A stretch of DNA of 61,314 nucleotides, from the IMG/VR virus record IMGVR_UViG_3300010158_002705, positions 1 through 61,314 of that record, one strand, 5' to 3'. The first letter of the stretch is position 1, and every line of letters begins with the position of its first letter. This document shows, in pieces, positions 32,727-41,930 of this stretch. Both the position numbers and the translations under genes were made by a program. The notes beneath the pieces were generated by a model. That model searched no databases, was not told the DNA's origin, and was given only the letters and a program-made list of their open reading frames with translations. Source of the DNA: a virus.

Positions 32727-33692
32727 ATGAACACACTATACCAAGGCAATTTTTTAGACTTTGATGCTAATATCAAAGATAACTCAATTGATCTACTACT
32801 AACAGATCCTCCTTACAATATCAGCGAGAACGGTGCAAAGCCAGTTTGGATTGATAAGGCTACGGGCAAGAATAAAAGCACTATCCATAATCAACAATTT
32901 TCAGAAAAGTTTGATGAAAATTGGGATAGTGTAAGCCACGATGAATTCTTAATTCAAATTGAAACTTGGGCAAAGTTTTGGTTTAAAAAACTACGCAAGG
33001 GTGGCACATTTGCTATCTTTATCAGCGACCAATACATTTCATATCTTTGGAAGATTATGGAAGCGGAGGGATTTGAACCCAAACGAATTTGGACTTGGAA
33101 AAAACCTGCCGCTGTTCCCTTTAATCGAAAAGTAAATCCAGTGAGTGCGTGTGAGTATGTACTATTTGGTATTAAACCAGGTGGCAAACGTACATTCAAC
33201 TCTGATGCAGAACGGGGCAGTTTGGTTGAACGCTATGCGGCTGCGGACAAAGTCAGCAGTATTGTGTACAAGTTATTCAAAAACAGTTTACCTAGCGACG
33301 ATATTAATGAAATTTTTGCACAGGCTGCAAAACAAGCAGAAACGATGCTTAAAGCACGTAAAACTACAAATAATGTAGTAGAGTGTGTGATTCCTAATAC
33401 ACTTACATATAGTGGCGGGTTAGGCAAAAATAAGATACATCCTACTGAAAAACCAGTGGAAATCCTGGAATATTTCATTGAATTGTTGTCTAATAAGGGT
33501 GATCTAGTGTTAGATACGTTTGGTGGTAGTGGTAGCACTAGTATTGCCGCAACCAATATGGAACGTGATTCAATCGTTTTTGAACAAGATGAGGTAATGT
33601 TTGAAAAAATGAAGGCCAGGATTGAAGCACACGAAGGCAATCCATCCGTAGCATTATTTGGGAATTCTGATGCCCAAAACCCTGCTATTTAG
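32727..33692 (+). CDS. Site-specific DNA methyltransferase (N6-adenine/N4-cytosine, beta type)
   Basis: The 321-residue product has catalytic motif IV DPPY at 27-30 and, near the C-terminus, SAM-binding motif I VLDTFGGSGSTSIAA with preceding HPTEKPVE. This is the beta-class order (catalytic motif first). It methylates an unknown DNA site. No restriction gene is adjacent, so it is likely an orphan enzyme protecting phage DNA or altering gene expression. A strong leaderless promoter suggests early expression. Confidence 0.9.
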   Translation: MNTLYQGNFLDFDANIKDNSIDLLLTDPPYNISENGAKPVWIDKATGKNKSTIHNQQFSEKFDENWDSVSHDEFLIQIETWAKFWFKKLRKGGTFAIFISDQYISYLWKIMEAEGFEPKRIWTWKKPAAVPFNRKVNPVSACEYVLFGIKPGGKRTFNSDAERGSLVERYAAADKVSSIVYKLFKNSLPSDDINEIFAQAAKQAETMLKARKTTNNVVECVIPNTLTYSGGLGKNKIHPTEKPVEILEYFIELLSNKGDLVLDTFGGSGSTSIAATNMERDSIVFEQDEVMFEKMKARIEAHEGNPSVALFGNSDAQNPAI

Positions 33693-33717
33693 GATTAAGT
33701 AGATACTAAATAGTAAT

Positions 33718-34086
33718 ATGGATATATTACTATTAATGTTCCTTTTGATTGTCAAGCATTCGTATGCTGACTTTACTATCCAAACTTATCAGCAAACGGT
33801 ACGTAAGGGGATTTACCGCGATCCCATTGGTATTAGCCATAGTATGGATCACGTATGGACGACACTAATAGCATTACTGATTTTTAGTTTTATCCACCCG
33901 CTGAATCCATATACGGCATTGGCAATTGCTGCTGTTGAAGGCATTGTTCACTATCATATTGATTGGGTTAAAGTTAGATTTGGAAGTAAAGACCAAACTA
34001 AACCTATATTTTGGACACAGTTTGGGTTGGATCAATTAGCCCATTATCTTTGCTACTTGGTAATGACTTGGTATATATTAGTATAA
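33718..34086 (+). CDS. DUF3307-like membrane protein
   Basis: The 122-residue product has hydrophobic segments at about 1-15, 48-64, 66-80 and 100-120, and conserved His/Asp positions typical of DUF3307 (AVEGIVHYHIDWVKVRF and FGLDQLAHYLCY). The family is found in bacteria and phages without known function. The ATG lies 5 nt after TAAATA, consistent with a leaderless late mRNA. Confidence 0.7.
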   Translation: MDILLLMFLLIVKHSYADFTIQTYQQTVRKGIYRDPIGISHSMDHVWTTLIALLIFSFIHPLNPYTALAIAAVEGIVHYHIDWVKVRFGSKDQTKPIFWTQFGLDQLAHYLCYLVMTWYILV

Positions 34087-34144
34087 CTACATAGTTAATC
34101 TAAAATTTTATTCTATTAAATATGAGTATAGAATAGGAATTACG

Positions 34145-34633
34145 ATGAAACTACGTATATTAATAGCAGGTTTGACAGTGGCGTTAGTCACGTCATTATC
34201 ACACGCCGAATTAATTCAACAATTTAAAGACCCAACGTTCAGTGGTAACGGATGGGCTAGCCAAGTTCTCACAGTAGAACAGATGCGTAATAGTGCACAG
34301 AATTCGCTGGATTCTAAAGCAGCATCAGATGCCTCGGCCGCAGCAGCCGCAGCCTCAAATACACCATTAGCCAAATTTATGGCCCTGTTTACTGGGCAAG
34401 TATACAGCCAGTTGGCAACTCAACTGACAAATAACTTGTTCAAAGAATGTACAACAGGTGCGTGTGCTAACGGTAGTTTTATGGTAACTGATAGTCAACA
34501 AATACAATGGACAAAATTAAACGGCCAAGTTACATTGAATGTATACGATGGTAAAACGGTTAACGGTTCATTTGTTGCAAACGCAAGTCCTACACAGTCA
34601 ATTTCTGTGCCAATTTCAAGTTTTAGTTTTTAA
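34145..34633 (+). CDS. csgF: CsgF-like curli assembly factor
   Basis: The 162-residue product has a signal peptide (cleavage near SHA|E). It begins ELIQQFKDPTFSGNG, matching the FxxPxFxGN start of mature CsgF that inserts in the CsgG pore. The middle (PLAKFMALFTGQVYSQLATQL) and the end (FMVTDSQQIQWTKLNGQVTLNVYDGKT) follow CsgF order. An Ala-rich insert (about 60-75) is extra. First gene of a five-gene curli-like operon; AGGA site before ATG. Confidence 0.82.
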   Translation: MKLRILIAGLTVALVTSLSHAELIQQFKDPTFSGNGWASQVLTVEQMRNSAQNSLDSKAASDASAAAAAASNTPLAKFMALFTGQVYSQLATQLTNNLFKECTTGACANGSFMVTDSQQIQWTKLNGQVTLNVYDGKTVNGSFVANASPTQSISVPISSFSF

Positions 34634-34643
34634 GGAGCAATAG

Positions 34644-35474
34644 ATGAAAACATTTAAATTAGCTACTATTGCATTAGTATTAGCATCATTATTTGGTTGT
34701 TCTACAGTTCGTCCGTTAGGAGAAATTGGTATTAAAGATCAGCCTAAAGAAAGCGCAAGTATTGTTAAACAGATTGATACATTACCAGCACCATCAGGTC
34801 CTAAAGTTGCGGTGGCAGTTTACAGTTTTAAAGATCTAACTGGTCAGCGTAAACCAAGTGCAACATTGAGTTTGTTTAGCACAGCAGTTACACAAGGCGC
34901 AGAAGCCTATTTGATTAAGAGTTTACAGGAAGCAGGCAACCGTCAATGGTTCACTGTTGTAGAACGTGCCAACTTAGACAATCTTTTAAAAGAGCGTCAA
35001 ATGATTAAACAAACTCGTGAAATTTACGATGGCGCCAATGCTAAAATTCTCCCACCGCTTACACTAGCTGGCGTTATTTTAGAAGGCGGTATTGTTGACT
35101 ATAACAGCAACGTATTAACAGGTGGGACTGGATTTGCTGTTTTGGGAATTGGGCCATATACCCAATATACACAAGATCAAGTAGTAATTAGTATGAGATT
35201 AGTCAGTGTGCAAACTGGCGAAATTTTAACATCAGTTACTATTGAAAAGAACTTATTAAGTACGCAAGATGGTGCGACTGCAATGAAGTTCTATGACCAA
35301 GGAACGAAATCGTTTGAATTTGATTCTAGTCAAACATTCAACGAGCCTGGAAACTATGCCTTACGATCTGCAATTGAACAAGGAATTGTTGAATTAGTAA
35401 AGAAAGGCGAGCAGTTGGGATTGTGGGGCTACAAGACCGCAAATCCTAAAAATGAGGAAACACTAACCAAATAA
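34644..35474 (+). CDS. csgG: CsgG-like curli secretion channel lipoprotein
   Basis: The 276-residue product has a lipobox (LASLFGC) and aligns by eye along all of CsgG: LPAPSGPKVAVAVYSFKDLTGQRKP, FSTAVTQGA, LLKERQMIKQTRE, LTLAGVILEGGIVDYNSNVLTGG, GIGPYTQYTQDQV, GEILTSVTIEK and LGLWG. CsgG nonamers form the outer-membrane curlin export pore. The constriction loop reads KPSATLSLFSTAV; compared with E. coli KPYPASNFSTAV the Tyr and Asn are not retained while Phe is, and one residue is added. Follows csgF by 10 nt. Confidence 0.92.
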   Translation: MKTFKLATIALVLASLFGCSTVRPLGEIGIKDQPKESASIVKQIDTLPAPSGPKVAVAVYSFKDLTGQRKPSATLSLFSTAVTQGAEAYLIKSLQEAGNRQWFTVVERANLDNLLKERQMIKQTREIYDGANAKILPPLTLAGVILEGGIVDYNSNVLTGGTGFAVLGIGPYTQYTQDQVVISMRLVSVQTGEILTSVTIEKNLLSTQDGATAMKFYDQGTKSFEFDSSQTFNEPGNYALRSAIEQGIVELVKKGEQLGLWGYKTANPKNEETLTK

Positions 35475-35494
35475 ACACCCTCGGAGCAAACACT

Positions 35495-36307
35495 ATGATT
35501 AAAAAATTATTAACAACACTAATCGCAGGTATTTTCGTTAGTTCTGTTTACGCACAAACTGCGCCAACAGCACCAACACAATCATCTGCACCCACTATTA
35601 CAACTGAAGCAACTACAAGGTTCGCAGCAGGTGTAACTGCATCTTTAAATGCAAGTACAACGAACATTATCTATCTACAGCAAACTGGTATTGCACCTAC
35701 TATCAGTATTAACCAAGATGGTAACAGCAACCGCGCTGGCACTGATGCCAGCGGAACAATTAACAGTATGATATTAAACGGTAATAACCAAGTTGTTACT
35801 ATTGATCAAACTGGTAACAACAACGTTATCAATACTATGAAGATTACAGGTAACGATGCAAATGTTTATTTAGAACAGTTAGGTAACAACAATTCATCAA
35901 ACGTAAGCTGTGGTTTGGTAATAAGCTGCGCTGGACAGGCAACTTTAAATCAAAATGCATTATTAGATTTAAGATTTACTGGCAATAGCAATACTGCAAA
36001 TTACACAGGTAATGGCACTGCATTACAGGCCGCTGTATATGTTAAAGGCAATGGAAATACACTTAATTTAGAGCAATCAAGTTCTACAGGTCAAGGACAA
36101 CAAATGTTGATCAACTTGACTAATAGCGACAACAATACTGTAAATGTTCTACAATCTAGCGCAAGTATCAGCAGTTTGGCATTGGCACAAAATGGTACTG
36201 GCGGAACAACTTTCAATGTTAGTCAAACTGGAACATATTCTAATGTCTCTAATATCACTGCTACATCAGCAGGTGGTAGTTTCAACGTTATTCAACGTAG
36301 TCGTTAA
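35495..36307 (+). CDS. Curlin-like amyloid subunit (CsgA/CsgB type)
   Basis: The 270-residue product has a signal peptide (cleavage near VYA|Q) and a Thr/Ala/Pro-rich linker. It then has repeated strand-turn-strand units of the curlin type with regularly spaced Gln and Asn-Gly-Asn turns, such as ISINQDGNSNRAG, VTIDQTGNNNVIN, VYLEQLGNNNSS and FNVSQTGTYSNV. Such repeats fold as amyloid beta-solenoids outside the cell after export by CsgG. It is preceded by a CGGAG ribosome site. It is longer than E. coli CsgA (151 aa). Confidence 0.87.
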   Translation: MIKKLLTTLIAGIFVSSVYAQTAPTAPTQSSAPTITTEATTRFAAGVTASLNASTTNIIYLQQTGIAPTISINQDGNSNRAGTDASGTINSMILNGNNQVVTIDQTGNNNVINTMKITGNDANVYLEQLGNNNSSNVSCGLVISCAGQATLNQNALLDLRFTGNSNTANYTGNGTALQAAVYVKGNGNTLNLEQSSSTGQGQQMLINLTNSDNNTVNVLQSSASISSLALAQNGTGGTTFNVSQTGTYSNVSNITATSAGGSFNVIQRSR

Positions 36308-36319
36308 TAAGGGGAAGGC

Positions 36320-37456
36320 GTGAAACGATGGGCCATATTGTTATGGTTGTTCACTACGGCGGCGGTTGCTGATATTGGATCAATTGTTGATCTAACAGGC
36401 ACCGCTGTAATTAAGCGCGGTAAAGAGGCCATCACAGTTATAAAAGGCACGCCTGTTGAAATCAACGATCGAGTAGAAACAAAAAATGGTGTTGTCAATA
36501 TCAAATTTAAAGACGACACCACTGTTAAAGTTACAGAAAATTCCAGCCTCGTAATAGACGACTTTGTTTACGATCCCAAAAATACCGCTGGTGGCAAACT
36601 TGGTCTCAAGGCCGCCGCTGGTACTGTACGCTATGTATCAGGCAACATTGCACATAATAATCCCAATAGTGTAAAAATTAATACACCAACTGCTGCTATT
36701 GCCGTTCGTGGTACAGACTTCGTTATGGCTGTAGATGAAACTGGTAAAAGTATGATTATGCTTATGCCCACTTGTGAAACAGATCAGAGCGTTAACTTAA
36801 AAGGCTTAACTTGCGGTAGTGGTAAAATTGATGTAGATAGCGGATCTACAATTATTCGATTAGATAAACCATATCAAGCCACAGTTGTAGAAACTGCCAG
36901 TACTCCACCAAGTCCTCCTGTTATTGTTAATTTGAGTAATACACCAATAGGTAATAATTTAATTATTCGTCCTCCGTCAACAATGTCTGGACAAAGCATT
37001 CAACAGGCAGCACGAGCGGCCGCACAAAAAACTGGTGATGTTAAGAAAGAAGATGATAAGAAAGACACTAAGGAACCCAGTGTGGCCGAATCAAAAGCAA
37101 CGGACGATCAACGTAAAGATAATCAAGAAAAAACCGCTGCTGCTCAGGCTGCAGAAGATCGAGCATTGGCCGTACTGACTGAACTAAAAGATAAAAATGT
37201 TAAAGTTACTGATAAAGCCTATGAAAACGAACACGTTGTTGGTATATATAAAAACGATAATCCTAACTTAAACCAATTAGGATGGGGTTATATGAGTATG
37301 AGTCCAAACGGTAATAACTTTACAGCCATAAGTTTAACTAACGATAATAGAGTATTAGTGGTAGTAACACAAGATCGACAAACAGATGCTTACAACTTTG
37401 CAGGCAGTAATAATAAACCGCAGGGTAGCATCATAATTAATCAGAGTTATAAATGA
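36320..37456 (+). CDS. FecR-domain secreted protein in curli operon
   Basis: The 378-residue product has a signal-like N-terminus and a FecR domain (about 18-150): GTAVIKRGKEAITVIKGTPVE, FKDDTTVKVTENSSLVIDDF and TPTAAIAVRGTDFVM. A Pro-rich linker, a charged Lys/Glu/Asp/Ala helical segment (about 235-290) and a C-terminal beta domain follow. FecR domains occur in secreted adhesion and polymer systems. Lying between two curlin-like genes, with an overlap downstream, it may anchor or regulate fibre assembly. Confidence 0.78.
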   Translation: MKRWAILLWLFTTAAVADIGSIVDLTGTAVIKRGKEAITVIKGTPVEINDRVETKNGVVNIKFKDDTTVKVTENSSLVIDDFVYDPKNTAGGKLGLKAAAGTVRYVSGNIAHNNPNSVKINTPTAAIAVRGTDFVMAVDETGKSMIMLMPTCETDQSVNLKGLTCGSGKIDVDSGSTIIRLDKPYQATVVETASTPPSPPVIVNLSNTPIGNNLIIRPPSTMSGQSIQQAARAAAQKTGDVKKEDDKKDTKEPSVAESKATDDQRKDNQEKTAAAQAAEDRALAVLTELKDKNVKVTDKAYENEHVVGIYKNDNPNLNQLGWGYMSMSPNGNNFTAISLTNDNRVLVVVTQDRQTDAYNFAGSNNKPQGSIIINQSYK

Positions 37457-39492
37457 AAAAGTTGTTATCATTCCTTTTTATGTTAATGATGTGCTTAACT
37501 GCGCAGGCAACTGGATTGTCTGACTTAAAATTTGGGCAAGCACAGATTGCTGACAGTCAATGGAACGTGCAGGCTTGTACACAAACAACAACTTGTCAAA
37601 TCTATAGTAAGAATCCAGGTACAGCATATAAAATTCCTTGGACAAATGGACAGTTAAGTTGGGCAGCAGGCGACTATGTTGCCTTTGCGGCAACAGGCAA
37701 TAGTGCCAATCCATTTAATGCTGTTCAATATGCAGCCAACGGAACACAAAAAGCAGTGATGGGAACTGGTCATATTGTTAATATGGGCTCTGACTATTTC
37801 TTCTTTGTTGGTAACGACAACAATACCGGTCAGTTGTTTAGTATGACTCAGGGGTTTAATAATACTAGTGGGGTAACGTGGACTGGAACATTAAATCCTA
37901 CAGTGGCACAAGTTAATGCATATGCTGCTAATGGTAGTACAACCCCACTAGCCGCTGGGCAGAGGGCCGCGCCGACACCAGCCCCGCCAGTTAACAATAC
38001 TACACCAGCAGGAACTATGCCTGGCGGATATATTGGAAGAATATTGAACAATGTTCCAGGACAAAGTCAGAACTATTCATTTACATATACTCCCGGACAA
38101 ACAGGTAGCCAATATGTACAATTGGCTTTTAGACAAGATCCTGCCTTTTGGACTGTGACCAATGTTACACTAACCGCCGGCGGTAGTTCAACTAACTTGC
38201 TACAAAATGGAAACTTTGCTACAGGCGGTACAATCACAGCGCAGACTAACAATGGGCCAATGGATGTCAATACTCCAACATATTGGGGTGTAGCATATCA
38301 ATCAGGTATATATCCTGGCGCAGCAGGCAGTTGGAGTCCAGGCCAGTGGTATGATGGTGCTGTAGGAAGTTTTGATGCTATATATCAAGGCGTTAATTTA
38401 ACTGTGGGCGTTACTTATACCGTAACTGTAACTGTGCGTGGAGATAATACCAGCAATAACAATTTAAATGGTGAAGTACAATTAGGCGTTTATGCAGCAC
38501 CTTGTGGCAGTCTTACACTTAGTCCAGATCAATGTACGCTACCAAGTAATAGTGGTTACACTACATTAGCAACACCAAGTGAAGGTGCAAGTGCAGGTAA
38601 CACAGCACCAACACCAACAGGAAGCAGTACATCCAATGTTGTTACATCAAGTTCTAGTATAGGTAGTACGACTACTATATCAAATCCTTATACATTTGGT
38701 AATCAAACGTTTACAGTGACTGGTACTGGTACTCCAACAACAACCACAACATCTACGACTCCTGTAACAACTACATACTGGAGTGATGGTACTACAACTA
38801 TATCAAACGGTACCACTACAACTACTAGTAACACTACTTGGAATTATACAGTCACTGGTCCAAATACTCCGCCTATGAGTCCAAATGTTGGAACAAATAG
38901 AAATAGCGTCTATATTACACAAACTAATGCAGGTGCTAATAACAACATAACAACTAACCAAAGCGGGCACGGTAATTATGAAAGTGTTAGCCTAGGTGGG
39001 TCCAACAATATTGTTAGGTTAGGACAAGGATATACATTTAGTACTTCAGGTGTTGCCACTGAATCTAATACTGCCAGTAACCACGATCTATCAACCTTAA
39101 CAGTATCTGGCAATTTTAACGGAATTATCAACTCTCAAGTGGGTGCTAGTAATAGCGCCATTATCAGTGCTACAGGAAACTATAATTCATTACTAGCCAC
39201 TCAAACTGGTAACAACAATCAAGTTTATAGTACAATAAGTGGAAATAATAATTCTTTATCCTTTGGACAAAATGGAAACAGCAATATTGCCGCCGCAAAT
39301 TTGTACGGAAATAATAATGTGGCCACAGTTACTCAAACTGGTAATAATCACGGCGTAGTATTAAGTCTTGTTAATGCAGGTGGAGCCAACAATGTAAGTG
39401 TTGTTCAAACTGGCATAGGCGATGCTTATAGTTTGCAACAAATTTGCACAAATCCAGCAGGTTGTTCAGTTTCAGTAATTAGAAACAAATAA
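37453..39492 (+). CDS. Large secreted protein with C-terminal curlin repeats
   Basis: The 679-residue product has a signal peptide (cleavage near AQA|T) and an N-terminal beta domain (20-150). A carbohydrate-binding-like module follows (about 190-355, with LLQNGNFATGG and TPTYWGV), then a Ser/Thr/Gly-rich linker (370-480) and about eight curlin-type repeats (485-670, for example SLLATQTGNNNQVYS and VATVTQTGNNHGVV). A multi-domain curlin could act as nucleator (CsgB role) or adhesive tip. It overlaps the FecR gene by 4 bp. Confidence 0.82.
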   Translation: MKKLLSFLFMLMMCLTAQATGLSDLKFGQAQIADSQWNVQACTQTTTCQIYSKNPGTAYKIPWTNGQLSWAAGDYVAFAATGNSANPFNAVQYAANGTQKAVMGTGHIVNMGSDYFFFVGNDNNTGQLFSMTQGFNNTSGVTWTGTLNPTVAQVNAYAANGSTTPLAAGQRAAPTPAPPVNNTTPAGTMPGGYIGRILNNVPGQSQNYSFTYTPGQTGSQYVQLAFRQDPAFWTVTNVTLTAGGSSTNLLQNGNFATGGTITAQTNNGPMDVNTPTYWGVAYQSGIYPGAAGSWSPGQWYDGAVGSFDAIYQGVNLTVGVTYTVTVTVRGDNTSNNNLNGEVQLGVYAAPCGSLTLSPDQCTLPSNSGYTTLATPSEGASAGNTAPTPTGSSTSNVVTSSSSIGSTTTISNPYTFGNQTFTVTGTGTPTTTTTSTTPVTTTYWSDGTTTISNGTTTTTSNTTWNYTVTGPNTPPMSPNVGTNRNSVYITQTNAGANNNITTNQSGHGNYESVSLGGSNNIVRLGQGYTFSTSGVATESNTASNHDLSTLTVSGNFNGIINSQVGASNSAIISATGNYNSLLATQTGNNNQVYSTISGNNNSLSFGQNGNSNIAAANLYGNNNVATVTQTGNNHGVVLSLVNAGGANNVSVVQTGIGDAYSLQQICTNPAGCSVSVIRNK

Positions 39493-39545
39493 AAATCCAA
39501 CAATAAATATCTGTAGCTATAATAGCAATACATAACGGAGAAAAT

Positions 39546-40127
39546 ATGACAGGAATAGATTTGTTAATCAGTGGTAATGCCGAGGCACTAAAGGAAGAAG
39601 TTAAAAAGATTAGTTTGGTTAATCAAGCCAAAGAAATGCCCAGTGCTGAATATCGAGGATACTTGTCTGAAGAAGCAGGGATGGAGCATTATAAATTGTT
39701 GGCGTTTATTTCCAGTGCATATGCTGGACAAACAATTTATGAAATTGGTACTGCTATGGGAAACAGCTCATTAGCACTAAGTTATAGTCCAACTACAAAA
39801 ATTATTTCCTATGATATTTTGGATACCAAATGTGTTATTACATTGCCAAAAAATGTTGAATATAGAATTGGCGATTTTAGATTAGATCCTGAAGTATTGA
39901 AGTCACCATTTATTTTTATTGATGTTGATCCGCACGACGGAATCCAAGAACAAGAATTCCACGAATTCTTTCTAGATAATAATTATAAAGGTATTGTAAT
40001 GTGGGATGATATCCTAGCTTGGGGATTAAAAGATTGGTGGCCAACTTTAAATCACCCATCTGTTACAAAGATTGACATTTCAGCAGCAGGTCATCTTTCT
40101 GGTACTGGTTTAACTATCTATAATTAA
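39546..40127 (+). CDS. Class I SAM methyltransferase-like protein
   Basis: The 193-residue product has motif I TIYEIGTAMGNSSLAL and motif II-like IISYDILD, with FIFIDVDPHDGIQEQEFHEF at motif IV and IVMWDDI after it. This resembles Methyltransf_24 proteins acting on sugars. Ribosome site ACGGAG precedes the ATG. Independent of the curli operon by a 53-nt gap with an AATAAATA element. Confidence 0.7.
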   Translation: MTGIDLLISGNAEALKEEVKKISLVNQAKEMPSAEYRGYLSEEAGMEHYKLLAFISSAYAGQTIYEIGTAMGNSSLALSYSPTTKIISYDILDTKCVITLPKNVEYRIGDFRLDPEVLKSPFIFIDVDPHDGIQEQEFHEFFLDNNYKGIVMWDDILAWGLKDWWPTLNHPSVTKIDISAAGHLSGTGLTIYN

Positions 40128-40129
40128 AA

Positions 40130-40789
40130 ATGGCTAAACCAACCATTGCCCTGTTCTTGAATCATCCAGAATGTTCTAAAGATTGTGTGGATGGAATGAC
40201 AGTTGCGTTATCTTCCCATTACAAAATAAAAACTTTTGGGGTAAGCGAGTGTAATCCTAACACATTTGAAAATGTAGACATTGTAGCATTTCCAGGTGGT
40301 ATTGGTGATGCCAGCAGTTATGATAAGTTTTTCCGTCGTCGAGCACAAAATGCAGTTGCAGATTATGTTGCTGACGGTGGACGATATTTAGGAATATGTA
40401 TGGGGGCTTATTGGGCAGGCTCCCATTATTTTGACTTATTAGACGGTGTAGAACCTGTACAATATATCAAACGCCCCAACAGTGATATCAAACGCAGTTA
40501 TAGTACAATCGCACCCGTAACTTGGAATGGTGTTGAAGAAAATATATTCTTTTATGATGGTTGTGCATTGATTGGTGACAACAAAAAGTTCGATACCGTA
40601 GCCACATATGCCAATGGCGATGCTGCCGCAATTATACAGGGTCGCATAGGACTGATTGGGCCTCATCCCGAAAGTCTCAAATATTGGTTTGAAAAGCCGC
40701 GTCAATACTTAAATCCCTATTGGCACCAAGGCACACATCATTCACTGTTATTAAAATTTGTGGATAAATTGATAAAACAGTATAAATAG
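40130..40789 (+). CDS. Class I amidotransferase-like protein (BPL_N type)
   Basis: The 219-residue product has [11 protein letters not shown], the nucleophile elbow [12 protein letters not shown] (Cys) and a late PHPES, as in the N-terminal domain family of biotin-protein ligases and related DJ-1/PfpI-like glutamine amidotransferases. Its substrate is unknown; it has no ligase domain. It starts 2 nt after the methyltransferase gene. Confidence 0.72.
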   Translation: MAKPTIALFLNHPECSKDCVDGMTVALSSHYKIKTFGVSECNPNTFENVDIVAFPGGIGDASSYDKFFRRRAQNAVADYVADGGRYLGICMGAYWAGSHYFDLLDGVEPVQYIKRPNSDIKRSYSTIAPVTWNGVEENIFFYDGCALIGDNKKFDTVATYANGDAAAIIQGRIGLIGPHPESLKYWFEKPRQYLNPYWHQGTHHSLLLKFVDKLIKQYK

Positions 40790-40809
40790 TTATCAAGGAG
40801 GATCTAGCC

Positions 40810-40968
40810 ATGAAACAAAAGAAATTAGTTTCCAAATTGTACAGGGCTTGTTTCCGACACGATGAAGATGCAATTGCCAAACTACGTAAAGAACAGTTTC
40901 GCAAGATACTAAAGCACCGCGCCGAAGGCAAATCATTTGATGCAAAATGGACAATAGTGCAAATTTAA
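40810..40968 (+). CDS. Small basic phage protein (52 aa)
   Basis: A very strong ribosome site (AAGGAGG at 40796-40802) precedes ATG at 40810. The product [20 protein letters not shown] continues with a Lys/Arg-rich helix and ends [18 protein letters not shown] late element lies upstream at the end of the previous gene. The sequence looks like a genuine small phage protein; function unknown. Confidence 0.7.
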   Translation: MKQKKLVSKLYRACFRHDEDAIAKLRKEQFRKILKHRAEGKSFDAKWTIVQI

Positions 40969-41012
40969 CGTAACAGAACTGTAATGTTCTAAAAATGTAT
41001 AGGGCGATAAAT

Positions 41013-41813
41013 ATGGATATGACAAAAACCAAAACTTATCGCTCTATTTTTGTGAGTGACGTGCACCTTGGTACCAAAGATTGCCAAGCCGACAAACTCA
41101 ATAACTTCCTTAAACATAATTCTTGTGATACACTATACCTTGTAGGAGATATAATTGATGCCTGGAGAATACAACAAAACAAATGGCGCTGGAAACAGAG
41201 CCACACTAATGTGGTGCGTCGTGTGCTCGGTCATGCTAAACGTGGCACTCGCGTCGTGTATATTGCAGGCAATCATGATGAATTCTTGCGTCCAATGATT
41301 CCATATGGGTTTAGTTTTGGACTCATTGAAATTCACAACCAAATAGAACATATTGGTGCCGATGGTAAACATTATCTAGTTACCCACGGTGATCTATTTG
41401 ATGGTATTACAAGACTAGCACCTTGGCTAGCATTTTTAGGGGACAAGGCATATGACATTATTCTCACTCTTAACAGCAGATTTAATTGGGTGCGCCATCG
41501 TTTGGGTTTTGGCTACTGGAGTCTGTCTCAGTATCTTAAGCATCGTGTTAAGAAAGCCGTGGATTTTATGTTTAAGTTTGAGCTTACTCTTGTTGGATAT
41601 TGCCGCAAGAGAGGTTTTGATGGTGTCATTTGCGGACATATTCACCACGCTGAAATAAAAGAGATTGATGGCATTGCTTATATGAACGACGGTGACTGGG
41701 TAGAAAGTTGTACTGCCCTAGTTGAACACCACGACGGCCGTTGGGAGATAATTACATGGACTACGGAGAAAGATGATGTGGTTATTGATACTAATAGCAG
41801 TACACATAAATAA
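41013..41813 (+). CDS. PlcP-like metallophosphoesterase (phospholipase C type, LpxH-related)
   Basis: The 266-residue product has all metal-binding blocks: VSDVHLG (D16, H18), LVGDIIDAW, AGNHDEF, VTHGDLFD and CGHIHHAEI, plus the NDGDWVESCTALVEH end typical of the subgroup annotated as UDP-2,3-diacylglucosamine hydrolase. In proteobacteria that subgroup includes PlcP, which removes phospho-headgroups from phospholipids under phosphate stress. An Agt-like glycosyltransferase sits two genes downstream, as in known plcP-agt operons, which favours PlcP over LpxH. Start 41013 has AGGG upstream. Confidence 0.8.
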   Translation: MDMTKTKTYRSIFVSDVHLGTKDCQADKLNNFLKHNSCDTLYLVGDIIDAWRIQQNKWRWKQSHTNVVRRVLGHAKRGTRVVYIAGNHDEFLRPMIPYGFSFGLIEIHNQIEHIGADGKHYLVTHGDLFDGITRLAPWLAFLGDKAYDIILTLNSRFNWVRHRLGFGYWSLSQYLKHRVKKAVDFMFKFELTLVGYCRKRGFDGVICGHIHHAEIKEIDGIAYMNDGDWVESCTALVEHHDGRWEIITWTTEKDDVVIDTNSSTHK

Positions 41814-41859
41814 TCCATCTGATCAACCAGGTCGAATAGAACTTCAATTTTCAGACCAG

Positions 41860-41888
41860 TTGACTTGCGAACGCAGTCTTAGTACAAT
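41860..41888 (+). promoter_or_regulatory. Sigma70-like promoter upstream of the RimK-like gene
   Basis: TTGACT (41860-41865), 17-nt spacer, TACAAT (41883-41888). The gene starts at 41931 with a GAGGG site, so this transcript has a leader of about 35 nt. Confidence 0.75.
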
Positions 41889-41930
41889 AAAATGGAACTT
41901 AAAGTTCAAAAATTTTAAAATAGAGGGCTC

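Noticed and set aside
32727-33692. Restriction-modification pair
   Set aside because: No restriction endonuclease gene adjoins the methyltransferase; the upstream 545-residue protein has a packaging-type leader and no clear nuclease motif.
41013-41813. Calling the phosphoesterase LpxH of lipid A synthesis
   Set aside because: The C-terminal NDGDWVESCTALVEH pattern and the nearby Agt-like gene fit the PlcP subgroup better; LpxH remains an alternative until a phylogeny is made.
41892-41918. Eight-residue frame just after the -10 box upstream of the RimK-like gene
   Set aside because: Its ATG lies only 3 nt after the -10, probably before the transcription start, so it is unlikely to be translated.
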